Shown here: positions 12,874 to 24,897 of the stretch, in pieces
Layout: every line of letters begins with the position of its first letter
Numbering within the stretch: position 1 is the first letter of the stretch
Source of the DNA: Bedellia somnulentella
Lineage: Eukaryota; Arthropoda; Insecta; Lepidoptera; Bedelliidae
NCBI GenBank assembly: GCA_963576735.1
Contig: OY755186.1
Coordinates: 11,829,970 to 11,893,969 of the forward strand
Reading direction: 5' to 3'
DNA length: 64,000 nt
Translations under genes and position numbers: made by a program
The notes under the pieces: generated by a model
What the model was told of the DNA's origin: nothing
Database searches by the model: none
What the model saw: only the letters and a program-made list of their open reading frames with translations

Positions 12874-13149
12874 GTCGCCCTTATCAATACTAGGAACTAT
12901 TTGTCATACTAAATTGTTGTTATTCTGCTCTTGTTATATACCGAGATTACGGCTGTGGCTTGGTGCTAAGGCAAGGTTTCTAGAAGTTGCAGGTTCTATT
13001 ACTTATAAAGACTGATATATCGGCTCATAGAATAGAATAGAAAAATGTTTAATCCATAGCAAACATAAAATATTTACAGAAATAATAAAAGAACTTAGAA
13101 TAGAGCTACCTCATTTGTAAACGTGGGGCTATTTTAATGATTGCTGGGT

Positions 13150-13262
13150 GATGCAGTTAGAGATCCACCACCAACAACCTATATATTACAATATTTTCCC
13201 TACCTGACTTCCAAAGTGGCTGAGGAAGTTGTTATTCTGAAGCTCGGGTTAACCCTTAGTAA
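13150..13262 (+). mobile_element. Fragment of SINE family A
   Basis: Blocks resembling GAGATCCACCACCAACAACC and TTCCAAAGTGGCTGAGGAA correspond to the middle of family A. It directly precedes the TIR element at 13289. Confidence 0.45.
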
Positions 13263-13288
13263 TACTAAAACAAGGTATATATATGTAT

Positions 13289-14059
13289 GTCGCAGGCGGA
13301 TTGTATAATCGGCCGTTTTACATTACGGCTAGCCGTTTCCTAAAACAGCGCCGTTTTGTAATGCGGTGGTTCAAGCATTAGCCGGATTGTTGTTGCGATA
13401 CGTTCTTCAATAAGGCGGCCCACGTTTAGCCGCATCGTACTTATGCTTGGATGCGCTTTTTCTTACATAACTTTTTAACTCCTATCATCGGAGGTCCGAA
13501 AATATTTCACATACCATTTAAAATCATAAGGATAAGTCTTCATAAAAAAATATGTTCTGCTTGGGTGGCCCGGGGGGCGAAAGCCCCCTGCAGGGGAAGA
13601 AAAGCTAGGTCACATTTAGCCAGGTTAGGTTAGGTTATGTATAAAACGAGCGAGCGAAGCGCAGCGGAGCGAGCACCTTTAATGCATTATCTGTATTTTA
13701 AATCTGTTTTGAAATTGTTTCTCAAAGTCGCTCTTAACCGACATATTTATAACGTTTTCATAGTTCAAAACTTCACAATTTAACAACCCACTCGCCATTG
13801 TTGTTGTTATGTCAGGTAGTGCTACGAGTGTTAAGAATCGGAACTAAAAACTTTCAAAGTAGCGACTAATCTCTCGCTTTTATATATTATGGCTAGCCGT
13901 ATTGAATGACATAATGGCGCCGAATGCAAACCGGCGGCTTTATATCTAGCCGCATTCAATCCGGCTAATGCTTGAACCGCCCCGCATTACAAAACGGCGC
14001 TGTTTTAGAAAACGGCTAGTCGTAATGTAAAACGGCGGATTATACAATCCGCCTGCGAC
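13289..14059. mobile_element. DNA transposon with TIRs of about 100 bp, no transposase
   Basis: Left arm 13289-13389 and right arm 13957-14059 are near-identical inverted repeats beginning GTCGCAGGCGGATTGTATAA. A 6-bp direct repeat ATGTAT flanks it (13283-13288 and 14060-14065). The 567-bp core has no long ORF but includes a GC-rich block with GGGGGGCGAAAGCCCCC and CGAGCGAGCGAAGCGC. Superfamily unassigned; a 6-bp duplication is unusual. Confidence 0.85.
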
Positions 14060-14265
14060 ATGTATTTATACTCACAAATATAATACGCTTCTATCAAAAT
14101 ATATGTAACATTTATAGTATATGGTTGCTACTTTGAAATCCTTCATGGGTCTCGATATGAGCTTGGCCATTTTTGGATATATGATGTGCCACTGCGCTTA
14201 CAATAGTAGTTCAGATGAAATCCGAAAGAGTGCACTGTGTTTGAATAATTTTAAAAAGCTATTCA

Positions 14266-14645
14266 ACAAGAATTCGATGTAGAAAAATTAGAAAATAAGT
14301 CAACTTAAACTTGACTTCACTTTAATTTTTTGGTGCTATTATCATAAAAACTTTTTTAAAAAAATACCGCAATACTAACTTATAACATTATTTCTAAATT
14401 GTTGCAGCTTTATAATACGAAGCTTTTAGAAGATGACGCTGAAGTCGCGAATAAGAATATCAACAACAATTCGATGTAGAATGGGAAAATTATATCATAA
14501 TTTAACGTGTCTGTAATTTGAATGTTATGATTACAATTTAAAAAAATAAATTATAACTTTGACGGCTAATTTACTTATTTCTAAATCATTGCAACTTTAT
14601 AATACGTAAGCTTTTCGAAAGATGACGTTAATGTCGAATAAGCTC
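14266..14645. repeat. Two tandem units of about 190 bp
   Basis: AATTCGATGTAGAA (14271 and 14468), then a GCAGCTTTATAATACG-like block (14404 and 14591), then a GATGACG block, recur in the same order with divergence. It lies next to the TIR element at 13289-14059. Confidence 0.7.
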
Positions 14646-15376
14646 GTTTAATCTCTATAACAGAACAGAGATGGCGCTAGCCGTATGTTTTTAAACTTTC
14701 CATGCTATTTCTGTTCTGATAAGATTGATAAGTCTTATCAGTAATAAAATATTTATAAAAGTATTTTTTTTAACATTTGTAATAAATTAAAAATATTAAT
14801 TACGCTATAATTTATGCTGTTACGCATTAGTAATTAAGTGAAAATTCACGGGAAAGTATAGTTAGCCGATTTTTATTTTTTTATTTCATTGGAATTAAGT
14901 TTAATAACATACTCGTTAATGAGACGAATAAATCTATCATTTTCTGACTTTTAAATGCCTGCTAAAATAATACAGAATATCTTTTGTAAACGTACGAATA
15001 TTAAGTCCATAGTTCTAAATTATTAAAGGCGGGAAGCAAACCAGCTGAATTAATACGAAGATAATACAAGTATCAATGAAATGAAATAGTAATTAGTAAA
15101 TAATGTAAATGAAACGCAAATTCTATATCACCTTTGATCTAGTGCGGCGCCTGCGCAACTTGTTACGTAAATCGTTGGATGACGTCGGGATTATTATAAT
15201 AGCTAATTCCTATTTTCGTTTTAAATAAAGTGTGTGAGGATGATAGTGTAAGATAATCTGCCGGATTTTTAGAGGTTTTGTTAGATTGACATATTTTAAT
15301 ATAATTGTTAATACTGTAAATTTTGGCAAATATTTTTACGAAATTAATCGGCTTACTTCCATTACTTTATTTTTGG

Positions 15377-15469
15377 CATGGTGAATATTATAGTCATACT
15401 ACTATGACTATAATATTCACCATGTATGTATAATATTCATATGCATAATGGTTCTACAACCATTATGTA
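15377..15469. repeat. Two adjacent hairpins with the same CTAC loop
   Basis: First: perfect 22-bp arms (15377-15398 and 15403-15424) around CTAC. Second: 12-bp arms with one mismatch (15442-15453 and 15458-15469), also around CTAC. Confidence 0.9.
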
Positions 15470-16025
15470 TATTTTTGTAGTAGTTGCAATAAAATAACAT
15501 TGAAACTTTACTTTAAGGTACAGGTATGCTCAGCTATTCAAATGTTGATGTTCGATTACAATTGATCGTATTTCCAATTAGATTAAATTGTAGTACAAAA
15601 ACACTAGTGTTACCTACCATCATGTAAGCAGATCAATTAAGTAGAAAAACTTACGATGCTTCTTAAAAAAACTGTAAGATAACCCGTCCCTTCATAAATT
15701 TGTAATTATGAAGTCTTACAAGGTAAATTTTACTGGATTTGTTTTGATTAAAATTTTCTTCTTGATTGGCGAAGCTGTATTATTGTTTACGCGTGGAAGT
15801 CATTGAGGCAGCCAAGTAGCGGTGTCAAGTCGAGGAGTCGCCTCAAACAATTGTGTAAACAGTATGTTCCACTCGATGCGATCGTTCGTTGTTTACTTGA
15901 CTATATCAAGAATATTTATGTCGGTGACTCACTTGCTTGATAGCATTTGATTCAATACTTACGTTTATATATTTTGGGTTCGATGTTTAAGGAATAAAAT
16001 ACAGAAATAAGTTTAAATTAAGTTT

Positions 16026-16413
16026 TTTATTAACTTATTATTGTTGTTCACTATAGTGAAATCTTTTCAAACATAAAAATATAACAATATAAACTGGCTC
16101 TAGTCGCGAGCGGAAGTTCTATACATCATCTCGTTACAATAAATCTTTATACTATATCACATACAATTTAACATTATTCTATTAAAGCTTGAAACCGTTA
16201 CAATCTAAATTTATAATATCTAAGTAAAGCTGAGATCCTTACAGTAGTAAATCTAAGGTAGATGCTCCAATGTTTAGAACATGAACAACACTAGAACTAG
16301 TGGAAGTTTGCGGACGCGGAGAGCGAGTGTCGGCTCCGAGCGGTGCTGGAACAGATGTGACCGAGGAGCCGGTCCGCTGCAGCGGGAGTGTGGTGCCGTG
16401 GTCGTGGGAGCGG
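16026..16413 (-). promoter_or_regulatory. 3' UTR of the E(spl) bHLH gene with Brd and K boxes
   Basis: The minus strand below the stop codon holds two Brd boxes (AGCTTTA, at 16225-16231 and 16183-16189) and one K box (TGTGAT, 16156-16161). An AATAAA signal at 16031-16026 would end the message after a UTR of about 390 nt. In Drosophila these heptamer/hexamer motifs mediate microRNA repression of E(spl) and Brd genes. Motifs are seen directly; the mRNA end is predicted. Confidence 0.75.
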
Positions 16414-17010
16414 TTACCACGGCCGCCACACCGGCGCGGACTTGAGGTAGCAGCTCGTGGTGGAGCAGTCCAGCGGCGCGGAGTGCGGCAGCGGCGATGC
16501 GGGCGGGGACGGGGACACGTAGCCCGACGATGAGGAGGCGCAAGATGGGGCCGGGCTGGCCGGGCTGGCTGGCGGGCTGTCCCCTCGCTGCATCTCGTTC
16601 AGGCGGTGTCCGAGGTGGGTCATCAACTGAGTTCCCAGCCTCACGTCTACTCCAGGGATCGAAGCCAAACACCTCGACACTTCGTTGGCGGCATGAGTGA
16701 ATCCAGCTCGGAAACGGTCAGCGTCCACTGTTGGGTTCAGCGAAAGTCTGCGCTGACGGCGAAGTTTGTGAAGGTGGCGAACGGTCAACTCCAGGATATC
16801 AGCTTTTTCCAGTTTCGCAACATTTTCACCCTCCGACTGAAGAGCGTTGACCATCAACTCCTTCAGCTCGTCCAGGCAGCGATTGATGCGAGCGCGACGT
16901 TTGCGCTCGAGCATCGGTTTCATCACTTTGCGGTACTGATAAGTGCGCGAGACGGGTTGTGGCCCGTCGTCGGGAAGCGAGTACGCGATCTCGTAAGACA
17001 TGTTAGACAT
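16414..17010 (-). CDS. E(spl)-bHLH: Enhancer of split-type bHLH-Orange transcriptional repressor (HES family)
   Basis: Single-exon ORF of 198 residues. Residues about 26-84 are a bHLH domain. The basic region ([13 protein letters not shown]) has the proline (Pro32) typical of Hairy/E(spl) proteins. It is followed by helix 1, a loop and helix 2 ([13 protein letters not shown]). Residues about 96-142 are an Orange domain (DADRFRAGF to LNEMQR). A Ser/Pro-rich linker leads to the C-terminal WRPW (195-198), the Groucho corepressor tag. Length and lack of introns match insect E(spl) bHLH genes of the mbeta/mgamma type. Family role: a nuclear Notch target that represses proneural genes. Two in-frame ATGs lie at 17010 and 17001; the first is preferred because it keeps the MSNMSYE start and lies about 47 nt below the predicted transcription start. 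The Ser/Pro-rich segment after Orange lacks an obvious acidic CK2 site of the Drosophila m5/m7/m8 kind. Family assignment is firm; which Drosophila paralogue it matches is not decidable by eye. Confidence 0.97.
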   Translation of the reverse strand: MSNMSYEIAYSLPDDGPQPVSRTYQYRKVMKPMLERKRRARINRCLDELKELMVNALQSEGENVAKLEKADILELTVRHLHKLRRQRRLSLNPTVDADRFRAGFTHAANEVSRCLASIPGVDVRLGTQLMTHLGHRLNEMQRGDSPPASPASPAPSCASSSSGYVSPSPPASPLPHSAPLDCSTTSCYLKSAPVWRPW

Positions 17011-17084
17011 AGTGTGGTAGTGAGTAAAGCGTGCGTTAGCGCTGAGCGATGAACGCGGAATGCGGTCGAATGGTAGAGCGGGGG

Positions 17085-17092
17085 CTTATATA
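17085..17092 (-). promoter_or_regulatory. TATA box of the E(spl) bHLH gene
   Basis: The minus strand reads TATATAAG, about 75 bp above the ATG. Transcription would start near 17055-17060, giving a very short 5' UTR, as is usual for E(spl) genes. It lies about 20 bp from the Su(H) paired site. Confidence 0.75.
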
Positions 17093-17112
17093 GGGAAGGG
17101 CGGGCTTACGAT

Positions 17113-17145
17113 CGTGGGAACGCTCGGATCCGTCGAGTTCCCACA
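17113..17145. promoter_or_regulatory. Su(H) paired site (SPS) of the E(spl) bHLH promoter
   Basis: CGTGGGAA (17113-17120) and TTCCCACA (17138-17145) are two perfect matches to the Su(H)/CSL consensus YGTGDGAA, in opposite orientation and separated by 17 bp. This head-to-head arrangement with a gap of about 15-17 bp is the known Notch-dimer SPS of E(spl) promoters. It sits about 20 bp upstream of the TATA box. The site matches are seen directly; function is inferred from the known architecture. Confidence 0.92.
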
Positions 17146-17150
17146 CGCGC

Positions 17151-17169
17151 CACCTGTGCGGAGCAGCTG
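17151..17169. promoter_or_regulatory. Proneural E-boxes next to the SPS
   Basis: CACCTG at 17151-17156 and GCAGCTG at 17163-17169 lie just above the SPS. GCAGSTG is the class A site bound by Achaete/Scute-Daughterless. SPS plus a class A site is the combination known to give synergy between Notch and proneural factors at E(spl) bHLH genes. Confidence 0.7.
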
Positions 17170-17289
17170 CCGGCGACGCGGCGCGGGGCGCGGGCAGGGG
17201 GGCGGCCGCGTCGCGCGTGCGCACCGTAAACAATCGCCGCGCTGCGCGGGCGCACGCCGCGACGCCCGGCCCCGGTAATTGCTGGCGTT

Positions 17290-19155
17290 AGTCACGCCGC
17301 GGATATACTCTCCACGTTCACTCGCTACCGGTGACCTATGCGCTGTATCCACATTATCTATGCATACCTCTTGCTATTGCAAATACTGCTTGCGATTCAA
17401 CCGTAGCGTAGTCCTTGCTGATACTCTACATTGGGGGACATACAGTATTGGCCTCTACGAATGAAGGATCTTTTTAACATCAAATTAGGTTCTACATTGA
17501 TTACTGCAACTATTGTTTCACTCTAATCACTATCACCTCAACACAAATAAGTAGAAACTACTAAAATAAAACCAGGAGATTATGATCTTATGTCATATTT
17601 TGTTTTCTATTGCATTTTACATATTTATTGACCTCTACTATGTCGTGTGTTTTAATTTTTATAAAAGTATCAATTTCAGTGTTAAGTTTGCATTCATGTA
17701 TCAAATTCAGTATCACTACAATTAATATCATTGGTTATTTTCGAGTTAATTTTCGTAATTTAGCCTTTTCTGTGCTTGTATGTGTTTTGCATATAATGTT
17801 GTAATTTCCTCAACACTGAATTATGATTTGCCAATAAATGTATTATTGAAAGTCATATTATTTATTCTAATTTTACGTCTATAAATTTTCTAAGCAAATT
17901 AGCCAACTTTTTAAAGTGGATGTTTAATATAATGCCGTCGCGATAGGTCTCGGTCGCCGGACACTGGTCGCAAGGCTGAGATTGCAGGCACATATTAACA
18001 CTGCGTTAAGTTGAGTGTGTGGGCGGCCGCCTACGAACACTCCGCAGGGACACAAAAATGCCCTCCGATTAAAGCTTGTCTGATTCAATACAATGACGTC
18101 ACTAATTCCTATCACATTCAATCGGCTTTCGAAGAAATCACCTCTACGTTTCGTTGTAAAAATTCCACGACCCTAATGTTGTTATTGAATGGAAAATTGA
18201 CAATTATCAAACAAGTAGTTCGGTATTAGTTATCGATATTATTTCGTCATCGGGCTTTAATGCGTTAAATCATTAGCTGTGATACTAACTACGGAAAGTT
18301 TGGCTAATTTGGGGGCGTTATCTCTAGCGATCGTACTAGAAATAAATATTTAGTACGCACAAAGATTAATTTAAAAAATATATGCAAAAGAGTTTTTTTC
18401 TGTAGCTGAATGATTACTATTATGAATATTATGATGAATTGTTTTAAATGTTAATTAAAGAAATTGATTATACTATAATAGATTTTTAGGAGAGGAGATT
18501 GAAGAGATTTTTTAGTAGATGTTAGTAATTATACATTTATGGATTTAGAAAATCTTATTTATATACCTTTTTATTTGTATAAATTGGCGTTGTGACTAGC
18601 AATAGCAACATAATGGATTGAGCGATTAAATGTATATTTTAACTTAAGGTGCAAGAAGATAAGTTGATTTTTTATTCTCATTATCTGCGAATATATTCTA
18701 CACTTTATAACACAGCTCCAGAATTAGCAATTCGTTTCCTAGTATAAGCTCTGTTATTGACAAAAGACCAATTATAATAAGGTAGTATAGTATTATGTTA
18801 TCTGTGTTAAAGGTAATTGAGAATCTTCACAATATCCAGTTTATAAAAGTGACGATAATGGAATACTGCATTAGTTTACGATTTGCAATGTCGATATCAT
18901 CCGGGTTGATTAGTTCAATGCATTTTGTTATTCGACCGACGGAAAATTTCCGTATGTATCGGTTGATTATAACTAGACTCGTGTCTTATCAGACTTTTAT
19001 GAGACTGTTTGTTTGAAGTATCAAGAATACTTGTCATTGATAAGGAACTATAATTAGAATGGTTGACGAATTAGGATAATTTTAACCGTGCGGTGAATAA
19101 GATGCAAATACTTACTTATATTCACGTTTATGATTCTCATCAGAGTTGGTAAGGA
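17290..19155. other. Upstream region of the bHLH gene
   Basis: AT-rich, no ORF of note and no strong Su(H) match beyond the promoter SPS. Confidence 0.5.
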
Positions 19156-19159
19156 GTGT

Positions 19160-19485
19160 CGATTGACACTTTGTGGGATATTGGCCTAGATATAGGGGCA
19201 AAGAGACAATGGATAATAGTAAATTGGTAAAAGAGACTTATAGACCCAATGTAGATGGTTATGTTAGTAGAGCACATTTGGACCAAATAGCGAGTCTGCG
19301 CAAAAAGGCAGGCGTCCGAAGTATGAAGAATAATCTATATTCTTCTCATACATGATAGCATGTATGAGAAGATTGATGGATGTAAATAAAGCTAGAGAGG
19401 TTTGTCAGGAGCGTGCAAAGTGGCAATCGATAGTCTCTGCCTATCCCAATGGGAACTAATGTCGTGAGTATATGTATGTATGTAC
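19160..19485 (+). mobile_element. Family C LINE 3' end
   Basis: Longer remnant of the same ORF end: a short frame from 19209 reads MDNSKLVKETYRPNVDGYVS, then KKAGVRSMKN. The 3' part has the SIVSAYPNGN end and a GTATATGTATGTATG tail. A 13-bp-arm quasi-palindrome at 19342-19371 interrupts the frame. Confidence 0.75.
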
Positions 19486-19534
19486 GGTCTATATCTATAG
19501 TTTCAAAAAATATTACGACGTGATATAATACGAC

Positions 19535-19905
19535 GTGATAGCTCAATGGGTAGAACACCGGTTATCGTGCAAACGACTAGTGTTCAAAACCCCGGGTTTG
19601 GGCCTACATTAATTTGTCTTTTCTAAAGACATATGTGTGGTTAATTTATCACGGTTGTTAACGGTGAGGGAAAACATCGTGAGGAAGCCCACATGGGTTC
19701 CAACTCAGGTTGTACTTAGTCATGTGGCATTGTATTCGTACAAAACGGCGATAGGCCTGCCCCCTATCACGTGAGTACACTGTCCATGCAAAACGTGGGT
19801 ACTCTGAACACCAGGTGACAAAATCACGTGATGTTCAGAAGTATTAGTACCTCTGCCAACCCCTTCGGGGATATTAGGCGTGAACGTTTATGTTTATGTT
19901 GTGTT
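19535..19905 (+). mobile_element. tRNA-derived SINE family B, full length
   Basis: Head TGATAGCTCAATGGGTAGAA (box A) with GTGTTCAAAACCC (box B); the tail ends GTTTATGTTTATGTTGTG. Nearly the same as the copy at 10818 in reverse. Confidence 0.8.
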
Positions 19906-19909
19906 ATTA

Positions 19910-22900
19910 TAAAATATTCCGTCATGATTCCTCCTCTCGGATCACGCATTATTTAATATATTTTCGATTTGATCTTGAAATTTCCTGCGCGCTACTTTTG
20001 TACTTACATCATCATAAATCTATATTATATTATACTCTACTACTAACACTTTGAGCGGCACGAACTGTTTAACTACTTATTAAAGAAATCGGAATAAAAA
20101 CCATTATTTTTGTCTATTGTATCTTTTAAATATTCTTTGAACTAAAGAAGAAAAATAATTCGATATATCGATAGTAATTTTAAACTAACTACTCAAAAGT
20201 AAAAATTATATGTAAAGTATAAAAAAGTACAGACTGAGTACGTAAGTACGTTCGAGTGGCAGAGGTAGAGGTACTTCTGAACATCAAGTGATATTTGTGC
20301 TTAAATATGTTGTTTTATATGGAATGTGTATATATATTAATTATTTAGTTAAAAAGCCGGTCAAATTCTTTTACATCTCTATTCTAAGTCTAAAACGGAA
20401 TGAGCAAAATTTTCTCCTCTTTATCTTTATACTCAATAAAATAAGTATTTCATTACAAAAATATTTCCGCATAGCAACATAATGAGTAGTGTGTTCATAA
20501 AGAAATGTAATCGACATAATCATAAAATATATCAGTTCTCAAATTAGTAATCGATATCACTCTCTATTAAGTTATCACGGGCGGACCCAACCAGCCATTG
20601 TATGATCATCGTTATTTTTCATGATAAGTTTATTGTATCATTTATAATCGTATTTTCTTGTTGCTGTGTTAGTTTTTGTGATTGCAGTTATCTATATGAC
20701 ATATGAGATCATACTTTCAAACCTTTGGGCCAACAATCTTATGTACTTATCGGTTACTTTTATCAAGTAGCAAGGATAAAAAAATGTTAAATGATACGAA
20801 TATAATCTGATCAATGTTGACTCATTTATAAAAAAATAGCCAGAGGCATAGAGCATGCGTTATTTCAGCTTTTCATAGCAGTTACTACTTAAACAATAAC
20901 TTGGAAACTGGGGAATTAGAATTTCGTCCACTACGCAGTTACGGATAAGGATGATTGCGTGTACAAAGTAGATGACATTCAACATAAAGTTGAGTCTATG
21001 AAACAATGAGACGATGACCAAAGAAATTGGGGATGAAACCTACGACTCATTAAATTGTTTTACTGTTCTATCTATAAACTATCGAAAAATAAAACCATTT
21101 AAGACAAACAATGGCCAAGAAAGACAAAATCAAACAAAAGTCATGATTAAGATAAATTACTAATACAACCAACACGACAACTATGTATTTTCAAGTTGCA
21201 AAATAAAACGAACTATTTCACAAGCAGCGCTGATAAGACTGCAGTACTATAGTACAAATACCGAATGCGTAAATAAAATGACATTGTCGAATAATTTTCC
21301 ATGCGCAGTGTATTAAGTAGTGTTTGCTATGCCACGCGCGTGACAATAGTCAAATTGGCGTTTACGCGCATGACTCATGACATGACCCGGGCGCAGTGCG
21401 CGTGCGCGGTACAGCACGCGCGCTCTAATATTTGCGCGGCTGCAAAACAGTCTTTATGACGCCATTTTAGCTTTTTTTTGGTTTTTAGGTATGATTTACG
21501 AAAAATATTTAACAAGTGAAGTAAAATTGTTGTTAAGGTTGTATTAATATTACGTAGATTTTTGAAAGATCCTATGAGATATCTAGCTAGTTCTAGAGAT
21601 CGTGGGATCGAACGTTGTTGTTTTTTTATTTATCTTGGTAATTTTCTTAACGTTTCCTTGACTATATAATTGAAAAAAGCGTTGCTATAGTAGCCTTACG
21701 GAACACAATATGGCATCTTTTTAGTGACGACATGATCTGTTACCATGCATACGTTCACTTGTTATTTATGAGTATCGCAAAACGTTCAAGAATGTACTCG
21801 ATAGTAATGTGCAAATAAAGTGTGTGCAAATAATTTATGAAATCATTTTCCTTCTAATTTTTTCAGAAAAGCTAAGCGTCATCTATAAAAAATCTAATTA
21901 TCACCAATGACGCGACGATAACGGATCTAATGACGAAGGCTTCGCAGGAATCGCAAACCTGTCCCGATGACGATCGAGCAAGGTTGTTGCAGAGATTGTA
22001 AAGGCTGACATAATGATTACAAACATCGTAGTCATTTGGTATTTTATATCTTGTCGACCGGAGGTTCTTTATATCCACAGATATTTCTCGGTAATTTACA
22101 TCATGAATCAGAATTTCCAAACTACGAATGGACACAAAATTAATTGTTCTTATGAAGGAAAAATAATGTACCTATAATCAAATTTTATGTGGATATATCA
22201 ATTTTATAAATTAGTTTATTTGCTTTTAAAACATAATTTGCGACTATGTTTTTCAGGCACTGCGGAACGTTACCATCCAACTACAATAAATTCAATGACA
22301 ATGAATCGACTCACCCTAAACTGAGTAGTCTGTATCTCAGGCCACATTATACAACTTTCTAGTCACGCAGTTATGGTGAGTGTTTCTAAAACATGGGTTT
22401 TCTTCTGATGATCTAAAAACGATCCAACTGACAACACTGAAAGTTCACATTACTATACATTCAAATAAACGTCTAATCGCTTATTTTGTTAAAGTTGTGC
22501 ATGTATTTAGGGAATCTTTTAATTCTTAGTGCGGTTACCTTTGGTTGAAACGACAATTCCTGGTGTACTCTTAAGATCCGGTTACATAAAATAATTCGGC
22601 GAATTAGTGCGGTCATCCTTTCGGTGCGTAATCCCACGCACATTTTGTACTAAATATGCATCTCTACAAATATTTTGCTAGCTGCCGGTGCTTGAAAGCT
22701 TTTGAGATTCCAAGGCACCGCATTTCACTGTATAGATCCTGTATGTTTATCTGTTGGCGCCAGTTTTGCAAACTTCGCCAAATGTTTAGAATAGAATGGC
22801 TGGAACTAATGACTTGCATGTGCACAACTTTTTTTGCCTCCAAGATAGCAAGACGACATGTTTTTTTTATTTCCCTCTTGACGACATTTGACAACATCCA

Positions 22901-24650
22901 AAATACGTTGCGGTAAGTAGGTAGGCACTTGCCAAACATAAACTATTTGTTTAGGCTGTCTTTCAAGAACCTAAAGCATGCCGTTCATAGCTCGTCATAA
23001 AATAACGGAGTTAGCACTTCATACCCAGTTACGAGTACTTTTTTTGATAATCCCAGACGAGCCACTCAAGCAACACAAAAGACTGAATCGGACAAAAGGA
23101 GAGACAGTAAAACAAGTGATGCACGTGTTCATAACTAATTTTTCTTAGAAATATTCGTGTACAATGGACAAAATCAGTAACAAGACAAGTGCGGTGTCGC
23201 CGTAAACAAAAGATGTCTGTTCTGGTAAGGATCAGGCGCCAATTTTTTGTGAGTGCAAAGATTATAGCAACCAGCTAAGAAGTGTTGAAACAAACTACGT
23301 GAAATAGTCTGGCTTTTGTATGACTTACAAGTGTCTGTCAAGTGGAGACAGCGCACTTTACACCAGGAAACCGTTAATGACATTTTGCAAAAAAACACAT
23401 GAGCCATTATTCTCACTTCGGTTAACGGCGCGTCGAAGGCAATGTGTTAGTGCCAATTTATATACTAGGATTAACAATGGGATTTTGATTGTCATACAAG
23501 TATAAAATCATAAATATAAAAGATTTTATTTTGTAACAGCCTTTAATAAAATTGCTTGTACATATTAATCATTATATGAGGAAAATATTTAATATCCTTC
23601 ATAGTTTAAATATCTTCTACAGAGCTACAGAAATACTTCACAAAAGGGTTGAAATTGTTCGAGTATCTATACACCTACTAATAAACGAGTGCCCACAACC
23701 CAATGTACAAAATAATAGCTATACTAACAGTGCAACAATAACGACTACCGGATTTACCAATACTTATTATTTCTTATTTGTAAAGCACGGATGCACGAAA
23801 TTTTCTATTTCAGCAACAATCTCTCGGGATTTCCCATTGTTCAAAGACAAACCAAAGAGTCGTTGTGTCCGCTCCGCCGCAAGCTCAAGGAAGTTATAAA
23901 GAACGTTGCGTTTTCAATATATCTGCAAATACCCGTGAAAAATCAAACATAAAAGGCTCTTTATTGTTTTGTGTAACTGTTCTCTTCGGTCGACTTTATC
24001 CGAATTCTCGGAAAACTCGAAACCCTTTCAAGTGCTCGAAACCGCGAATACCGAAAATATCCACGTGCTGAAGTGCCGACAAATAAACGGACACCATAAA
24101 ATGTAAAAACCCTCTATTTTCGTAACTAACCCCGCCAATTTCGGATGCTTTGGAAATAATAAAACATTTCGAGTTTTATATTATGCATTTCTTTAGAAGT
24201 GTCGGTTGAGTTTGAGTCGAGAGTCTGTCAATGGCAGGGATGTTTACGATTTCAAAAGTCATATTTTATTGTGTTCTATTCCTTACTTAATGGCTGTTTT
24301 ACATTTCGGCTCTTTAGATCTTTGATTATGGACGTTAAATTGTACTATAATGGTCATTATTAATGTTTAACAACTTATGACGTAAATATAGAGCTAGGTG
24401 ATTAATAAATGTAACCACAAGATGTTTTGTTAACGCAAAATCCCAGGAAATCTTGATTTTGGAAAGGATTTAACGATGATAATGATGACTTGTATATTTC
24501 CTTGCTTGTTATCAATTTGCGCTTCACGGAACTTAATGACAATAAAACAACTTTCTTCTTATTAGCCAAACAAGCTGAAAATGCCTTTATTACATATATT
24601 ATAGGGCTTTATGAATTGCTTTGATCTCGGCCCATTAGAAATCACCATTT
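19910..24650. other. Intergenic DNA
   Basis: Short ORFs at 22650-24100 overlap on both strands and show no recognisable domain; possibly decayed mobile DNA. The CpG block at 21290-21480 is listed separately. Confidence 0.4.
21290..21480. other. CpG-rich island without a gene
   Basis: Dense CG dinucleotides (for example GTGCGCGTGCGCGGTACAGC) in AT-rich surroundings. No ORF and no strong Su(H) match. Possible regulatory element of the E(spl) domain. Confidence 0.35.
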
Positions 24651-24663
24651 TATTTACCTTTTA

Positions 24664-24897
24664 CATACATACATACATATTCTCACGGCTATAAACCCAA
24701 GAAGGGGTAGCCAGAGCTAAGGAATTAGAAATCTGGAAGTTGAGTGGGGAAAAGATGGTAAAGTAAAGGTTGTTGGTGATGGGTCTCCAACCACATCGCC
24801 CAAAAATCCCTTAAAATCCCCAATACCGTTAGCCGCCTCTTACGTACACCCATCGGTAGAAACGGGGTAGTGCTATTCTAAGCCGACACTACACAGC
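24664..24897 (-). mobile_element. SINE family A copy with target duplication
   Basis: Tail CATACATACATACATATTC through head GACACTACACAGC. Flanked by TACCTTTTA on both sides (24655-24663 and 24898-24906). Confidence 0.85.

Noticed and set aside
13621..13636. GGTTAGGTTAGGTT as an interstitial insect telomere repeat
   Set aside because: Fewer than three TTAGG units, inside a transposon core; too short to mean anything.
16274..16672. Open frames of 132, 148, 77, 67, 72 and 88 codons overlapping the bHLH gene and its promoter
   Set aside because: They are GC-driven shadows of the 198-residue bHLH gene and the CpG-rich promoter; none has family motifs.
23552..24071. Overlapping 115- and 68-codon frames
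   Set aside because: No domain recognised; neighbouring frames are open on both strands, which suggests chance or decayed mobile DNA.
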